Shown one piece after another: positions 13,318 through 24,140 of a stretch of DNA of 64,000 nucleotides (the stretch's first letter is position 1; the number at the start of each line of letters is the position of its first letter). Origin of the DNA: Gyrodactylus bullatarudis (lineage: Eukaryota; Platyhelminthes; Monogenea; Gyrodactylidea; Gyrodactylidae). A program made the translations under genes and the position numbers. The stretch is from contig SSNU01000247.1 in assembly GCA_012064415.1 (NCBI GenBank), forward strand, positions 992,629 through 1,056,628, written 5' to 3'. The notes beneath the pieces were generated by a model, which made no database searches, was not told where the DNA came from, and saw nothing but the letters and a program-made list of their open reading frames with translations.

Positions 13318-14446
13318 ATTTTTTTTTTGTTAGAAAATGTTTTATTTTATTAATATGTACAGCATAAGAAATAATTAAAAAAAGATAATTCTGTAAAAAA
13401 AACATAATAAATCTGTTTATGAAAAGTTTTATTTTTTTTTAATATAATGAGTTTGTTGAAAATATGGCTTGGCAATAGTAAAAAGTCTGAAAGGCAATTC
13501 ATATGAACATATTGGATTCTTTTAAATTAATGTAAAGAGGAATAAAGTAAAGATTTTGAGTAATCAATTTTGGTCCTAATATGGGCCATAATGGATTTAA
13601 TATCCCATAGATTACTACATTCATCAAGATTAAATTTCTCATCAAGAGATCTAAAAGTAGATAGAAGAAAGTTATCTTTGTAAGAGGTGTGTCTTAAATT
13701 ATAGTTTTGACGCACCGGGATAGATGAATTTATAAAATTTTTAATAATGAAGGCATATCTACGGATCCAAAGAGGTTGAAGTCCGGAGATAGAAATAAGT
13801 GAATTATAGGAATCCAAGGTTGGATACAATGAGTGTAAGAACCGATATTGGATTCTTTCAATCACTAAGGATTGATAATTATTTATGTGAGGCAATAAAG
13901 GACTTAGATAATCAAAATGGCTTATAATCAGAGATTTATAAGCTTTTAATTTCAATTTAGTCGATTTTGAAAATTTTTGTATGATCTTCAAAAAGTAAAA
14001 TATTTTTGGAAAATTTGAAAACGGGTTTATATTTAGTTTTAAATCAATACTGAAACCCAGATCTGAAGTAAAGGAGACAATTTCTCCAGGAAGTAGAAGC
14101 GATTCCATGAGGGTTGCAGGGAGTCCCAATGGGAGTAATAATTTACATTTATCTCTATTTATATAGAGCCCCATGGTCTCAAGGGAATCTTTGAGAGAGT
14201 AGAAGTAGTTGTTTATTTTCAATATATCAAGGGAATTTTTCACCTTGAAGACGAATTTTATATCGTCGGCAAATTTAAAGAGGACACCCTCAATATCCTC
14301 TGGGAGCTGAATATCAGCGAAACAAAGATTAAAGATAAGAGGGCCAATAGTTGAACCTTGAGGAACTCCCGAATTAATGAGTTCTTTCATACTGGTAAAG
14401 GTGTTAAAAGCCACATACTGTCTTCTATTGAAAAATTTTGGCGCAA
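13318..14446 (-). mobile_element. 5'-truncated non-LTR retrotransposon (LINE) with reverse transcriptase remnant
   Basis: A minus-strand frame from about 14440 to 13527 (roughly 300 codons) carries the C-terminal half of a LINE reverse transcriptase. SGVPQGSTIGPLIFN is the conserved palm motif and FADDIKFV holds the catalytic aspartates. A thumb and tail region follow, with LGFSIDLKL and a Tyr/Leu-rich segment typical of Jockey/CR1-like elements. The frame is open to its stop. About 200 bases of 3' UTR follow, then AATAAA and an A run (a T run on the plus strand near 13321). The endonuclease and the first RT motifs are missing, the usual 5' truncation. The left (5') edge abuts a repeat also found at 5305, so the LINE inserted into an older repeat. 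Confidence 0.85.
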
Positions 14447-14515
14447 ATTTGAAAATTATGCATATCTAAATAAAATTTAAAACCCAAGGCTGAATAGGAA
14501 TTTTTTTTCTTTCTT
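14447..14515. repeat. Dispersed repeat fragment matching 5295-5360
   Basis: TATCTAAATAAAAT, then AAACCCAAGG and AATAGGAATTTTTT, are shared in the same order with 5305-5360. It borders the 5' end of the LINE copy. Confidence 0.6.
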
Positions 14516-17352
14516 TATTCTCTATCAAATAAAAGCATAAAATCAAAAAGTTAAAAACTATATCTTAGCCCCTAATTTATGCATGAGGAAACTTTGAATC
14601 GTAGAGCCAAGATCATTGATTATAATCTTTAAAAATAAACAGGGGTCAAGTAAGTCCGACAGATCATATAGAGTTCTTTAGCCAGAGAAAACATATTCAA
14701 TTATTTTATGAAAAGCCATAAAAGTTTTCTGTGAAAAAGAAACATGCCGTTTTTTACATCATTTCGTGTTCCTCAAAACTTTCAGAACTTATTTATTTAA
14801 TCCTCGAGGTGTACTTCACTCACCATTCACTTATCACATAACAGATACAGATATGTAGATTTCCTTTAAGGTTTCATCACAAATCATCATCCCGTTCGGT
14901 ATTCGTGAAACCTTGAGAGTTTACACTTTTGAATGCTAAAATCAAAAGGCTACTTTTGCTGCCTGTTCTTATTTTAACAGGGGGGGGGGGCAGGTTAACC
15001 TGGGGTGTTGAAATTCACCTCTTCATTTTACACAGGCACACATGTGACATTTGCATAACAAGGCAGAACCTGTTTTCATTTAACATTTTTTTATTTTCTT
15101 ATTCTCTTATAATCCATCTTTCTGTGCAAAAAAAACATCCATAAGAGACAAGGAAGGTTACTTTCTTCTGTTTCAGATTATCTCTTGACTTTTTGCGTAA
15201 CACAAAATCTCTCCTTGTTTCATGCGTGTATCGTAAAGTCTTTCTTTCATGTATTTTTTTATCGCAGGATTAATATCATAGCTGTGTTATCTCAATCAGA
15301 TCTGTCTTTCAAAGTTTTAAGCCCCGAGAAGAATTAGGCTTAACGAATGCACTTGAACTGGCCATCAGAGTTGGTAGCCTACACATGGCTTCAATAAAAA
15401 TCTTTAGTTTTTTTCCACGATCCATAGACTGACCGTAGATTCACGTTTGGCTTTAGAATAGAACTTTGTTACTTACCCCATTGCTGAGAATGATGAATTT
15501 TGTTTTGGTTTCAGAGCACGCTGATAACGAATGGGCAATTTTTTTCAAAAACCTACTTTTAGTTTAGGAGATGTTGGCACAGTACTTTGTCTAATTCAAA
15601 AATACAATCAAAGATGAGACCTGTTGTGAGTACTTACCAAACCCTTTAACAGAGTTATTTTATTATATAGAAACGATTAGAAAATTTAACAAGGGTCAAA
15701 GTAGAAATTTTTATAATGAATCTTTTGGTCTACTCATTATTAGATGAAACAACAAAACCATAAGTTTGATAAAAATAATTCTTTAACTCCACCTGAGATA
15801 ATCTCCGTATTTATAAATGGCCCATATAATAAATACCCAATTAGGAATGAGTGTTTTACCTCTCTATCTCTTTCTGTCGGCCTGAAAGAATCCGACGCAT
15901 GGAATCAAATCGCCCATCTATAAAAACACACAAAAGATAATAAAAAACCAAAACATGACACAAGAGAATACCTACACACACATTACAATGAAGAAACACT
16001 CCATCTGAGAGTGAATGGGGAGGGTTAACGGGTAATGAATGCGGTTGACAAAGTGCATCATCATCATGGTTTTTAACTTTTTTTGTTATCTACACTTGAT
16101 CATCTCTCTATTTATCTCCCTAATCCGATACAACACTCATGCCCTGCTTCTTCGTACAGGAGTGTGTAATTTGTTCAAAAAAGAATAACACGAGTTTATG
16201 AACTTCACATGTCATATTAACAACAAAAACAAAGTATTTTTATCATCTCTCTGGCCTACAACGGAACGGAGTGTAGAAAAAAGTTTTTCAAATAAAAAAA
16301 ATTCGTCTTTTTTTATAGCTACCTGTCTCAAAACTGAAAAAAAAGTTGTCTACCCTAGGAAAATTATCCTTGATCTGATATATATTCTTATCAACCATTC
16401 GTATCTGTATATTACCTGTTATCCGGGGGAACTTTTTGTCTGATATAAAACATCTATCTATCCCCAATGGTTGATAGTAGTAGTATTTTTTTCAAAATTA
16501 GAAAATAATCCAGCCAACGGTCATTAGATTGCACTTGAGCTGAAAAAAAAGAACGGGGTACTAGATACGCGTGTTGACATTCTGATTAGATAATAATACT
16601 GTAGTGTAATCCTGTAGAGGATAGCATAAACAGAGATGATAAACACACAAAACTAGTCCCTTAGGGGAAAAAATATAATAATAATAGTACGGCAATTATC
16701 AATTAGAATCTTTTGGGAAAATTTTCCCCTTTTTCTTTCTTCAAATTGTATTGTCGTTTTTTCTTGGATTATCACGCAAAAGAAAAAAATCTAAGCAACA
16801 TTAATATTACACTCAATACGTTTACATTTTGTAATTTTTTACGCATAATCAGTTAACTTGAAGCGAAATTTTTGTGTAAAATATAACACTTTTTGCATAC
16901 GTGTTAAAAATGTGAGAAAATATATATACGCAATGCATCTAAAAGCCATACAACACCCTATGCACATGAACCAATAGTGAGAATTGAATCAGTATACACT
17001 TTGGATGCAAAATCTATGGTGTGGTAATAAATTATGTATACACCAAACACGTACAATATACTTGTACATAATCTTGATGGGGGTGTTAAATTAAATACAC
17101 ACATCTATTATTATGTATATACATAATCTGTTTTTTTTGGCAAAAAGTAATACAATATGCACTTCATATATATATATGTGTGTGTATATATTCATTGAGA
17201 CTGTGTCTATTCTACTGTATATATGCGTGTATATCCATTATTATGATATGAGAAATGTGTGTACGTGTGTGGGTATACCTCTGTCTCTCCTTCTATCGCA
17301 TTAAAATCCATAAGTATATTTTACTTGAGGATAAATAAGGGGAGTCGACACT
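14516..17352. other. Upstream region of the T-box gene
   Basis: No coding exon is supported. An 11-base G run lies at 14980-14990. As the immediate 5' flank of a developmental transcription-factor gene it is a plausible enhancer and promoter region, but no specific binding site is claimed. Confidence 0.45.
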
Positions 17353-17359
17353 TATAAAA
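17353..17359 (+). promoter_or_regulatory. TATA box candidate for the T-box gene
   Basis: TATAAAA lies 58 bases before the predicted start codon, allowing a transcription start near 17383 and a short AC-rich leader into the ATG at 17411. A weak acceptor-like TAACAG at about 17371 could instead mean an upstream 5' UTR exon. Confidence 0.4.
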
Positions 17360-17410
17360 TTTCATCGTAACAGTTAACAAGTTCAGAGAAAAATTTACAA
17401 CTACGGAAAA

Positions 17411-20400
17411 ATGTTGCCAACCTTTTCGAATGGTGGTGAAGCGGGATCACCTGATAATTCAGGTGTCCTCACATCAATCCTTTACAATCACTTGGTTAAT
17501 TCATTCATGTCAAACACGTTGATGACTCCGAACTCAAATAGCTTTCCCAGTGAAACATCGAGGAAGCGAGATGCAAAGTCTACGTCTCTATTCGTTAATG
17601 ATCCCAGTCGTCAGTCGACACCGGGCAACAAGAGAATGAAACGTCTACTCCATCAACAAAATCAACAGAAAAATGAACTCAACGATGGTAATAATAATAC
17701 ATCGGAAGATTCCATATTTCCCCCACAGCAAACTCTGCATTCAGACAATTCTGATTCAGAACTGGACAGTAGACAAGCCTCTGTTGGCTGTCCAGGAAAT
17801 TTTGATGCAGCAAAAATCTTTGGCCGGAACGCAGTCAAGTCAGCCGCTCAGATACCACCGGATATTGCTAATAGCCTGGTTAAGGAACAACAACAAAATC
17901 AAGTTATCGATGACCCACAGGTCCATCTAATGGAGAAGGATTTGTGGGATCAGTTCCACGGTCTTGGCACTGAAATGGTCATTACTAAAAGTGGCAGGTG
18001 AGTCTATTTTCATTGCCATTTTCGACAAACAAAAAAAACCAGAATAATCTCTAAAATCTCTTGCAATCACTTTTCTTCATGTTTCAAAAATCAACCTGAC
18101 ATGACTTTGGTTTATTTTTAAGCCACTTGACTTTTTGGCATGTAGTTGTAGCGGTTGAAATGAATGTGGGGGGAGGGAGGGTGATGGGAAATCTTTCGAT
18201 TGTTAAAGGAAAATAGTTCACGAACAAGACCTGGAATTTGTGTCCCCTGTGTGTTACATGTTACATGACCAGACCACTCAAGTATCTTTCGGATTAACTT
18301 TTCACTCCCCATGACGTGTAACAATTTCATGGTCTACATGCCTTTGTTACAAGTTTCTGCTGATACTTTTTTTCTCCTCTCCAATTATGTATTACACTCT
18401 CATTACACATGATCAACAACAAGAAATAATAAAAATATGGGCAGAAGAAAAGCCGAATTTTACAAAGTGGCAGTCTCTCTTTCTGCTATCCATTCAAACT
18501 TTCTCTCTGATGATGCAGTTTCCAATTTTTCTTTTTTTCCCCCATCTCTTTCTCTGTTCATTTATTTTTCTCTTTTTTTTATTCGCCATAAAATCCTTCT
18601 AGGCCTATTCACGAGTGTATTTCAGTTCTCACTTGATTTCAACTCAATCTCATTGAGGGATGCAACTTGACAATTTTTCGTACTTGTTTTTCTGCTCTTT
18701 TTCCTCTTTTCCTCTTGTTATAAAAATTAGGTAGTGAGAGTTTGTGTGTATGCCCACTCTCATAGGGAAAAAAAGAATAAAATCGATTTCAAACTTTCCG
18801 CAATCATACATGAATGAATTCAAACAAAATACTCATTTTCTCGCATCTAATGTGTTTCCGTGGAGAGAAATTGAACCAAATTTTTTCTATTTATTTTAGA
18901 CGCATGTTCCCTCCATTCAAAGTGAAAGTGTCTGGCCTTGATAAGAAGACAAAATATATCATGTTGATGGATATTATTTCCATTGATGATTGTCGGTATA
19001 AATTCCATAATAGCCAATGGCTAGTTGCTGGCAAATCAGACCCTGAAATGCCTAAGAGAATGTACATTCATCCTGATAGCCCTTCCACTGGGGAACAATG
19101 GATGCAAAAGATTATCTCCTTTCATAAACTCAAGCTAACCAATAATATTTCTGATAAACATGGTTTTGTAAGTACACACACACACAAACATACTCATGAA
19201 ATCCTAGTATTCATTCTCTCCATCTTATTATTCATAGACAATTCTCAACTCAATGCACAAGTATCAGCCAAGATTTCACATGGTCCAGGCCAGTGATGTC
19301 ATGCTCCTTCCCTATTCAGTATTCAAAACATTCAGTTTCAAAGAGACCCAATTTGTTGCAGTTACAGCTTACCAAAATGAAAAGGTAATTTTAATCCCAC
19401 GAACCTTCCTCAATATACACTAATCATATTTATTTTTGGTAGATAACACAATTGAAAATAGACAATAATCCCTTTGCTAAAGGCTTCCGGGATACTGGCA
19501 GTGGGCGTCGTGATAAAAAGTAAGTCCAACAACTGTCCTTTTTTCATCCATTCAATATACCGGGAATGTAACCAAGTGTTGATAATTTACATAAAAAGTA
19601 GATATAATACCTTTTAATCGAGAGAGAAGAAAAATATATAAAGCTTCAACGACAAAAAAGGGGTTAGAGAGAGTGTGTGCTATATAGAAAGAAGGAAACC
19701 ATACGAAATCACTTATGCATAATATAAAAGTGATATAGAACAGAAGTTTTGTCCATGTGAGAAACCAAGTAGTCGTATAATAATAATAATAGGTGGATAC
19801 ATTTTCCAAGAGATTAATCCTCATGTAATGTATAGGAAGCGCGAATGTATTACCTCAAAGCTACATTTTGATATTTTATTACGTGAATACTACGGATAAA
19901 TTCATTCACAGAAAAATAAGAGGGTATGTATTTGATAAGTTTTAACGATGATTGACACTGTTATGTCGTCATCCGTAATACAAAATAACCAAATGCATTT
20001 ACCACTACTAATGGATGATACTAGGAATAATAATTATTATAATAAACTTATGAATTGTGTTTACTTTTTCGATATTTCTTATCTGTTTTATTTTTTCTTT
20101 TACAGGAGACATACCAATCTTGAAGAAAGGATAAAATCATCTAGCGGAAAAAATAACGAAGCCAAGAATGGTCTTGGCGATTTGTCCGATTTCGGCTATG
20201 GCCTCGATAACAATAACGAGGATCTTGATGATATTGAAAGTGGAGGCAATGGACTGTTTGCCAATTTCAACGAGAGTAAGTTGTCCTCTTCTATCACTAA
20301 TAATAATAATAAAAGCGCTACTTTTCACGTTATCTGCGAGAGAGTGTAAATATTCACACATTTTTCTCTTCATTCATAACGCTCTATTCATCTTGTAACC

Positions 20401-21391
20401 GCGTATGAAAGAGAGAATAAAAAATCCTCAAATCTATATATGTATGACACTTTTCTTGCTATCTCTTTCTATCTCTCTTTTGATATTCTCTATTCTCTCT
20501 TCTATTCATGCATAGAAATAAATAGACACAGTATTTGTATTTTTATATATCCAGAATATGTATGAATAAAATTTTTCAATAATATTTCTCGCGCCTTTCC
20601 ACGTATGAGTGGGTGTTTACCCTCTCGTACATATGTGTTATCGCGCATGCTTTTTTTGTTTGTGTGTGTGTAATTGTAACTCTGAATGAAATAAATTAAT
20701 GAAATAATCACAGTAATACAACCACACAAATTTCATTAAAAATGAGAAAAAATAATGGCAATGATTTACTATCGTGTTCAGTTGAAAATTATTTCTCTGA
20801 CCAATCAATGGCTAGGAAATTTTATTTCCCACCCTTCTTCTTCAGGATGCTCAATCTTGGGCATTGTGTGGCAAAATTCTCTCCTCTTTGTTACAATTAA
20901 ATTACAACGACTGATTTATGCCAGGAAAAGGGCTTAGTCAACTAAGTAATGGTAGTTTTCATCATCATCATCATCATATATAATATATGTATGTATATTA
21001 TTATTATGTATTCAAATTAAAGAATAAAGTACATACATTTCCTTTGATTTCGATGATTATGAAATGATTGATAACTCCATTTCTATCTCTTTTGTCTCTT
21101 TGAGGACTAAAATAGGAATTGATTGCAATTAGAGAGAGAAATCTTTGTGTAAATTCATTTTTTCTCTCGTCAATACAACAATTTCTGTCAACTAGCTGCA
21201 AAAAAATGACAGTAGAAGAGAGAAATAAAAACATGTAACAGGGTTATACATTGCAATCTACATCTCTTTTGCTTGGTGTGCCTACTTTTTCTCTCGTCAC
21301 AGAGAAAAAAATATGTAAATTTTATGTATATTTTATATTGTGTAGTGGAGATGGCCTTACTTACTTGTTATGCTAAATTACATTGAGATAA

Positions 21392-21437
<46 letters not shown>

Positions 21438-22604
21438 AATAACATTATATTATTACATCTATTCGATTAATTTAATTTCCAACGTCAATGAAATTGAAAT
21501 TTGCGCCAGTAATGAAGAAAAGAAGAGAAAATGGCGCGTAAATTATGACAATTCTTTCTTTCTTTCTTTCTTTTTTCATCATCATTAATAAATGAAACTT
21601 TTATTGATTCTTGATACACATCTAATTCTACACTATAACAGAAGTGTATTTATTTATATTGAAAAAATACACAAATTCCAATCTATGATAAAAGATTTCG
21701 ATTGAGAAAAAAAATATTTGTAGTTATATATATTTGTATAATATATATTCATTATTCATTAATAATGAAGAGACATTTCTTCCAATATCTTTACTCATCC
21801 CCAGATGATTATGTTATTCTCCTCCTCCTGCAGAGTCATCTTTATCTTCTTCTTCTTTACTGTGCTCATCTTCTACTTGTAAACAGATTACAGGCAATAA
21901 TAATTATTTAAATAGTATTTTACCCTTTCACTGTATAAATTGATCACATATCATTTCTTACCTCTTTTGTTATAGAGTACAGCAATGAGAAAAAAAATTT
22001 AGTCCAGGAGACGGAGGCAGTTCAGAGCTTGCTCAATTCCTCGTCATTGCCCCTGGCCAACCTACTCAATCGTTTACCACAGACAAACATTTTCAATTCC
22101 CTGCTTAGCGCCAATCTATCAAACATGCTGGGCAATAGTCCACAGACATGTCAGACAAGCAACACATTCAATCCTAGCCTGATAATGCTGGCCAAACAAG
22201 TCTTGGGCAATAACAATGCCAAAGATAATCAGACATCAGAGATTGGATTCAAGAATACTAATTCCCTTCAACATCAGACAGACTTTATGAGTAACCTCAT
22301 GAATATTATCCAGAATTCAAGGCTTCCCCAGACAACCCCTCCGCCAATTCCCACCAATACCTCGTCAACTGGTAAGGATGGTCTAGACCTTGGCTCACCC
22401 AATCCAGCCTGTATTTCCAATTCATCTTCCTTCTCAATATCGGCCCTAACCGGATGCAGTTCTGGGTCATCATCGCCGCCCATAAACACTTCACCTCGCA
22501 ATGAAAATTACAAGCAAAATGAGTCTCTCTGTTACTCTGACGAGAATCCAATGTCCTCCTCTCACCAGAACAACAATCAGACAAAACAGAATTATTCTGA
22601 CTAG
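17411..22604 (+). CDS. Tbx2/3-like (omb/bi class): T-box transcription factor, Tbx2/3 (optomotor-blind/bifid) class
   Basis: Six exons join in frame: 17411-17997, 18900-19167, 19238-19384, 19443-19519, 20106-20275 and 21976-22604, giving 625 residues. All introns are GT-AG. The T-box spans about residues 165-355. [49 protein letters not shown] and [11 protein letters not shown] are DNA-contact and core motifs, followed by [19 protein letters not shown]. The RRMFPPFKV and [11 protein letters not shown] forms and the position of the first intron inside SGR|R are typical of Tbx2/3 proteins, which act mainly as nuclear repressors in limb, eye and neural patterning. The flanks are Ser/Asn/Gln-rich and low-complexity; the C-terminal exon supplies about 210 residues. 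The last exon's true phase needs the acceptor at 21975, not an internal TTG. Paralogue identity beyond Tbx2/3 is inferred from motifs. Confidence 0.95.
20960..20978. repeat. (CAT)n microsatellite in T-box intron 5
   Basis: Six tandem CAT/ATC units within the intron between exons 5 and 6. Confidence 0.85.
21402..21436. repeat. (CT)n microsatellite in T-box intron 5
   Basis: About 17 uninterrupted CT units, followed about 120 bases on by a second pyrimidine repeat. Confidence 0.95.
21552..21575. repeat. (CTTT)n microsatellite in T-box intron 5
   Basis: Five or six CTTT units in the same intron. Confidence 0.9.
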
Positions 22605-22687
22605 TAATATAGTGGGAAGACATTTCTGTTATATATGTTATATATATAGATCATATATATATAATCAGATCACAATTATTATTAGAC

Positions 22688-22693
22688 AATAAA
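22688..22693 (+). terminator. Polyadenylation signal candidate for the T-box gene
   Basis: AATAAA occurs 84 bases after the stop codon and is followed by GT-rich and C-rich sequence. Other AATAAA sites lie further downstream, so a longer 3' UTR is possible. Confidence 0.45.
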
Positions 22694-23549
22694 AAATGAG
22701 AAAGATTTCACTCAATAACCCCCCCCACCCACACCCCCCCATGTGATATATTTTTACGTCTGTCTGAAAATAAGAAAGATACTAATACAACCAATGTGTA
22801 AATAACTGAATGAATTAAAAGGTAAAATACATACTCAGTTCTACAGCAAATATTGAATATATGTGAACAAGAAAAATTTATAATTTCTTGTTGTCCTCTA
22901 ATCAGATTCTCGAGAAGAACAATACACTCTTTTCTATTGTTAAATTGATTGCGCTATAGATGAATAAAAGCATACTCTTTTTTCCCCTTATTCAATATCC
23001 TCGGCCCATATATACATTATACATTTATATATATGTGAAGCAGTGTGGTTGAGCAATGCCAATTAGGTCAATGGTGAAGACGTCCACTTGCCAGGAAACA
23101 CTCACACCCTTATATATATATAGTATACTGAAAAAAATCTTGTTACAGAAATTATATTATTTGAACTAATAAATCTATGTACTGTATTAATGAAATCAAT
23201 TTTCTTCCCACCACTGTTTCGTAAATGGGTTCAACTCTCTTTCCTCATCTATTTAATGATTTTCAACAAGTGTATTTTACTTTATTCATCAAACATGTTC
23301 AAGTTTTGGCACTTAAATACCGGTAAAAGAAAAATCCTACCAAGAGTGGAAATGCCCTTTTCAGATCGTTTTTAAATGAAAATAAAGATAGGAAATTCTC
23401 ATCTTCATGTCAACTAGCTTTAGTTGTAAACTATTCTCTTATGAGGTATCTTGGTAAATCTATTAAGTAATATATACAAATTACAATTCCATCTTAACAT
23501 GAAACATTCGTATCAGTTTTTGATTTAGAATTTTCTCTGTTTTTACACA
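22694..23549. other. 3' flank of the T-box gene
   Basis: AT-rich with a C-rich patch near 22720 and several AT dinucleotide runs. No gene seen; it may include 3' UTR. Confidence 0.45.
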
Positions 23550-24068
23550 TTAACCCTTCATGTCCCAAATTATTTTTTTCATCACACAAATGAGAAAATT
23601 TGCAACCTTACCAAAATAAATACGCTGATTTCGAATCTGAATTCCTTTTTGTAAGCCGACTTATCATTTCAAAGATAATAGAGGTTAAAATAGGCCTTTT
23701 TTGGATCTAAAACCAGTTATCTTCTAAACTATAAGAGATAACGAGCAGGCGAATGCATATCTGAAATCTACGGCTACTGTTACACGATAGGAAGTTATTT
23801 CATTATTTTCTAAGATCTCAGCGAATAGGTTTTCAAAAAAACGTTCTAAATATTTTTTAAATATTTCACAACATTTTCACCCTTCTTTAAGTAACTATGG
23901 TGTGCATCAGTGAAAAGCTATCTTCATGAATTATACATAATTTTATAGCTTGATAAATTTCCTTTCTAATGAGGGGTAAACAAATTGTTTTAGGTATCTT
24001 TCAGTTATAATTATCGCCCGAGAAAGAGTTGTGTTCCACTGGTGGAACAATGGGACATGAAGGGTTAA
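23550..24068. mobile_element. piggyBac-type MITE with TTAA target duplication
   Basis: The left end TTAACCCTTCATGTCCCA and the right end TGGGACATGAAGGGTTAA are perfect inverted copies. Outside the CCC-starting termini, TTAA is present on both sides (23550-23553 and 24065-24068), the target duplication of the piggyBac superfamily. The 511-base interior has no coding capacity, so it is a non-autonomous element. Related, more degraded copies in reverse orientation are seen at 27404, 35219 and 40556. Confidence 0.85.
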
Positions 24069-24084
24069 ACCTATTAGCCAAGTT

Positions 24085-24140
24085 TGTTATTACAATGACT
24101 TTTTCAAATCTAAGCCAGGTTCGAATCCTGGCTATGATGA
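24085..24140 (+). other. tRNA-like T-arm, probable SINE or tRNA pseudogene fragment
   Basis: CCAGGTTCGAATCCTGG forms a perfect five-base-pair stem with a TTCGAAT loop and contains the RNA polymerase III B-box GGTTCGAATCC. The upstream sequence has only a weak A-box-like AGCCAAGTTTG and no clean anticodon arm or acceptor pairing, so it is not called a functional tRNA. It starts a few bases after the right end of the MITE. Confidence 0.35.

Noticed and set aside
22029..22604. Separate 191-codon gene starting at 22029
   Set aside because: The first codon is TTG; the frame is continuous with T-box exon 6, which begins at the acceptor at 21975.
22274..22623. Minus-strand frames opposite T-box exon 6
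   Set aside because: Shadows of the Asn/Ser-rich coding strand, without splice context or family motifs.
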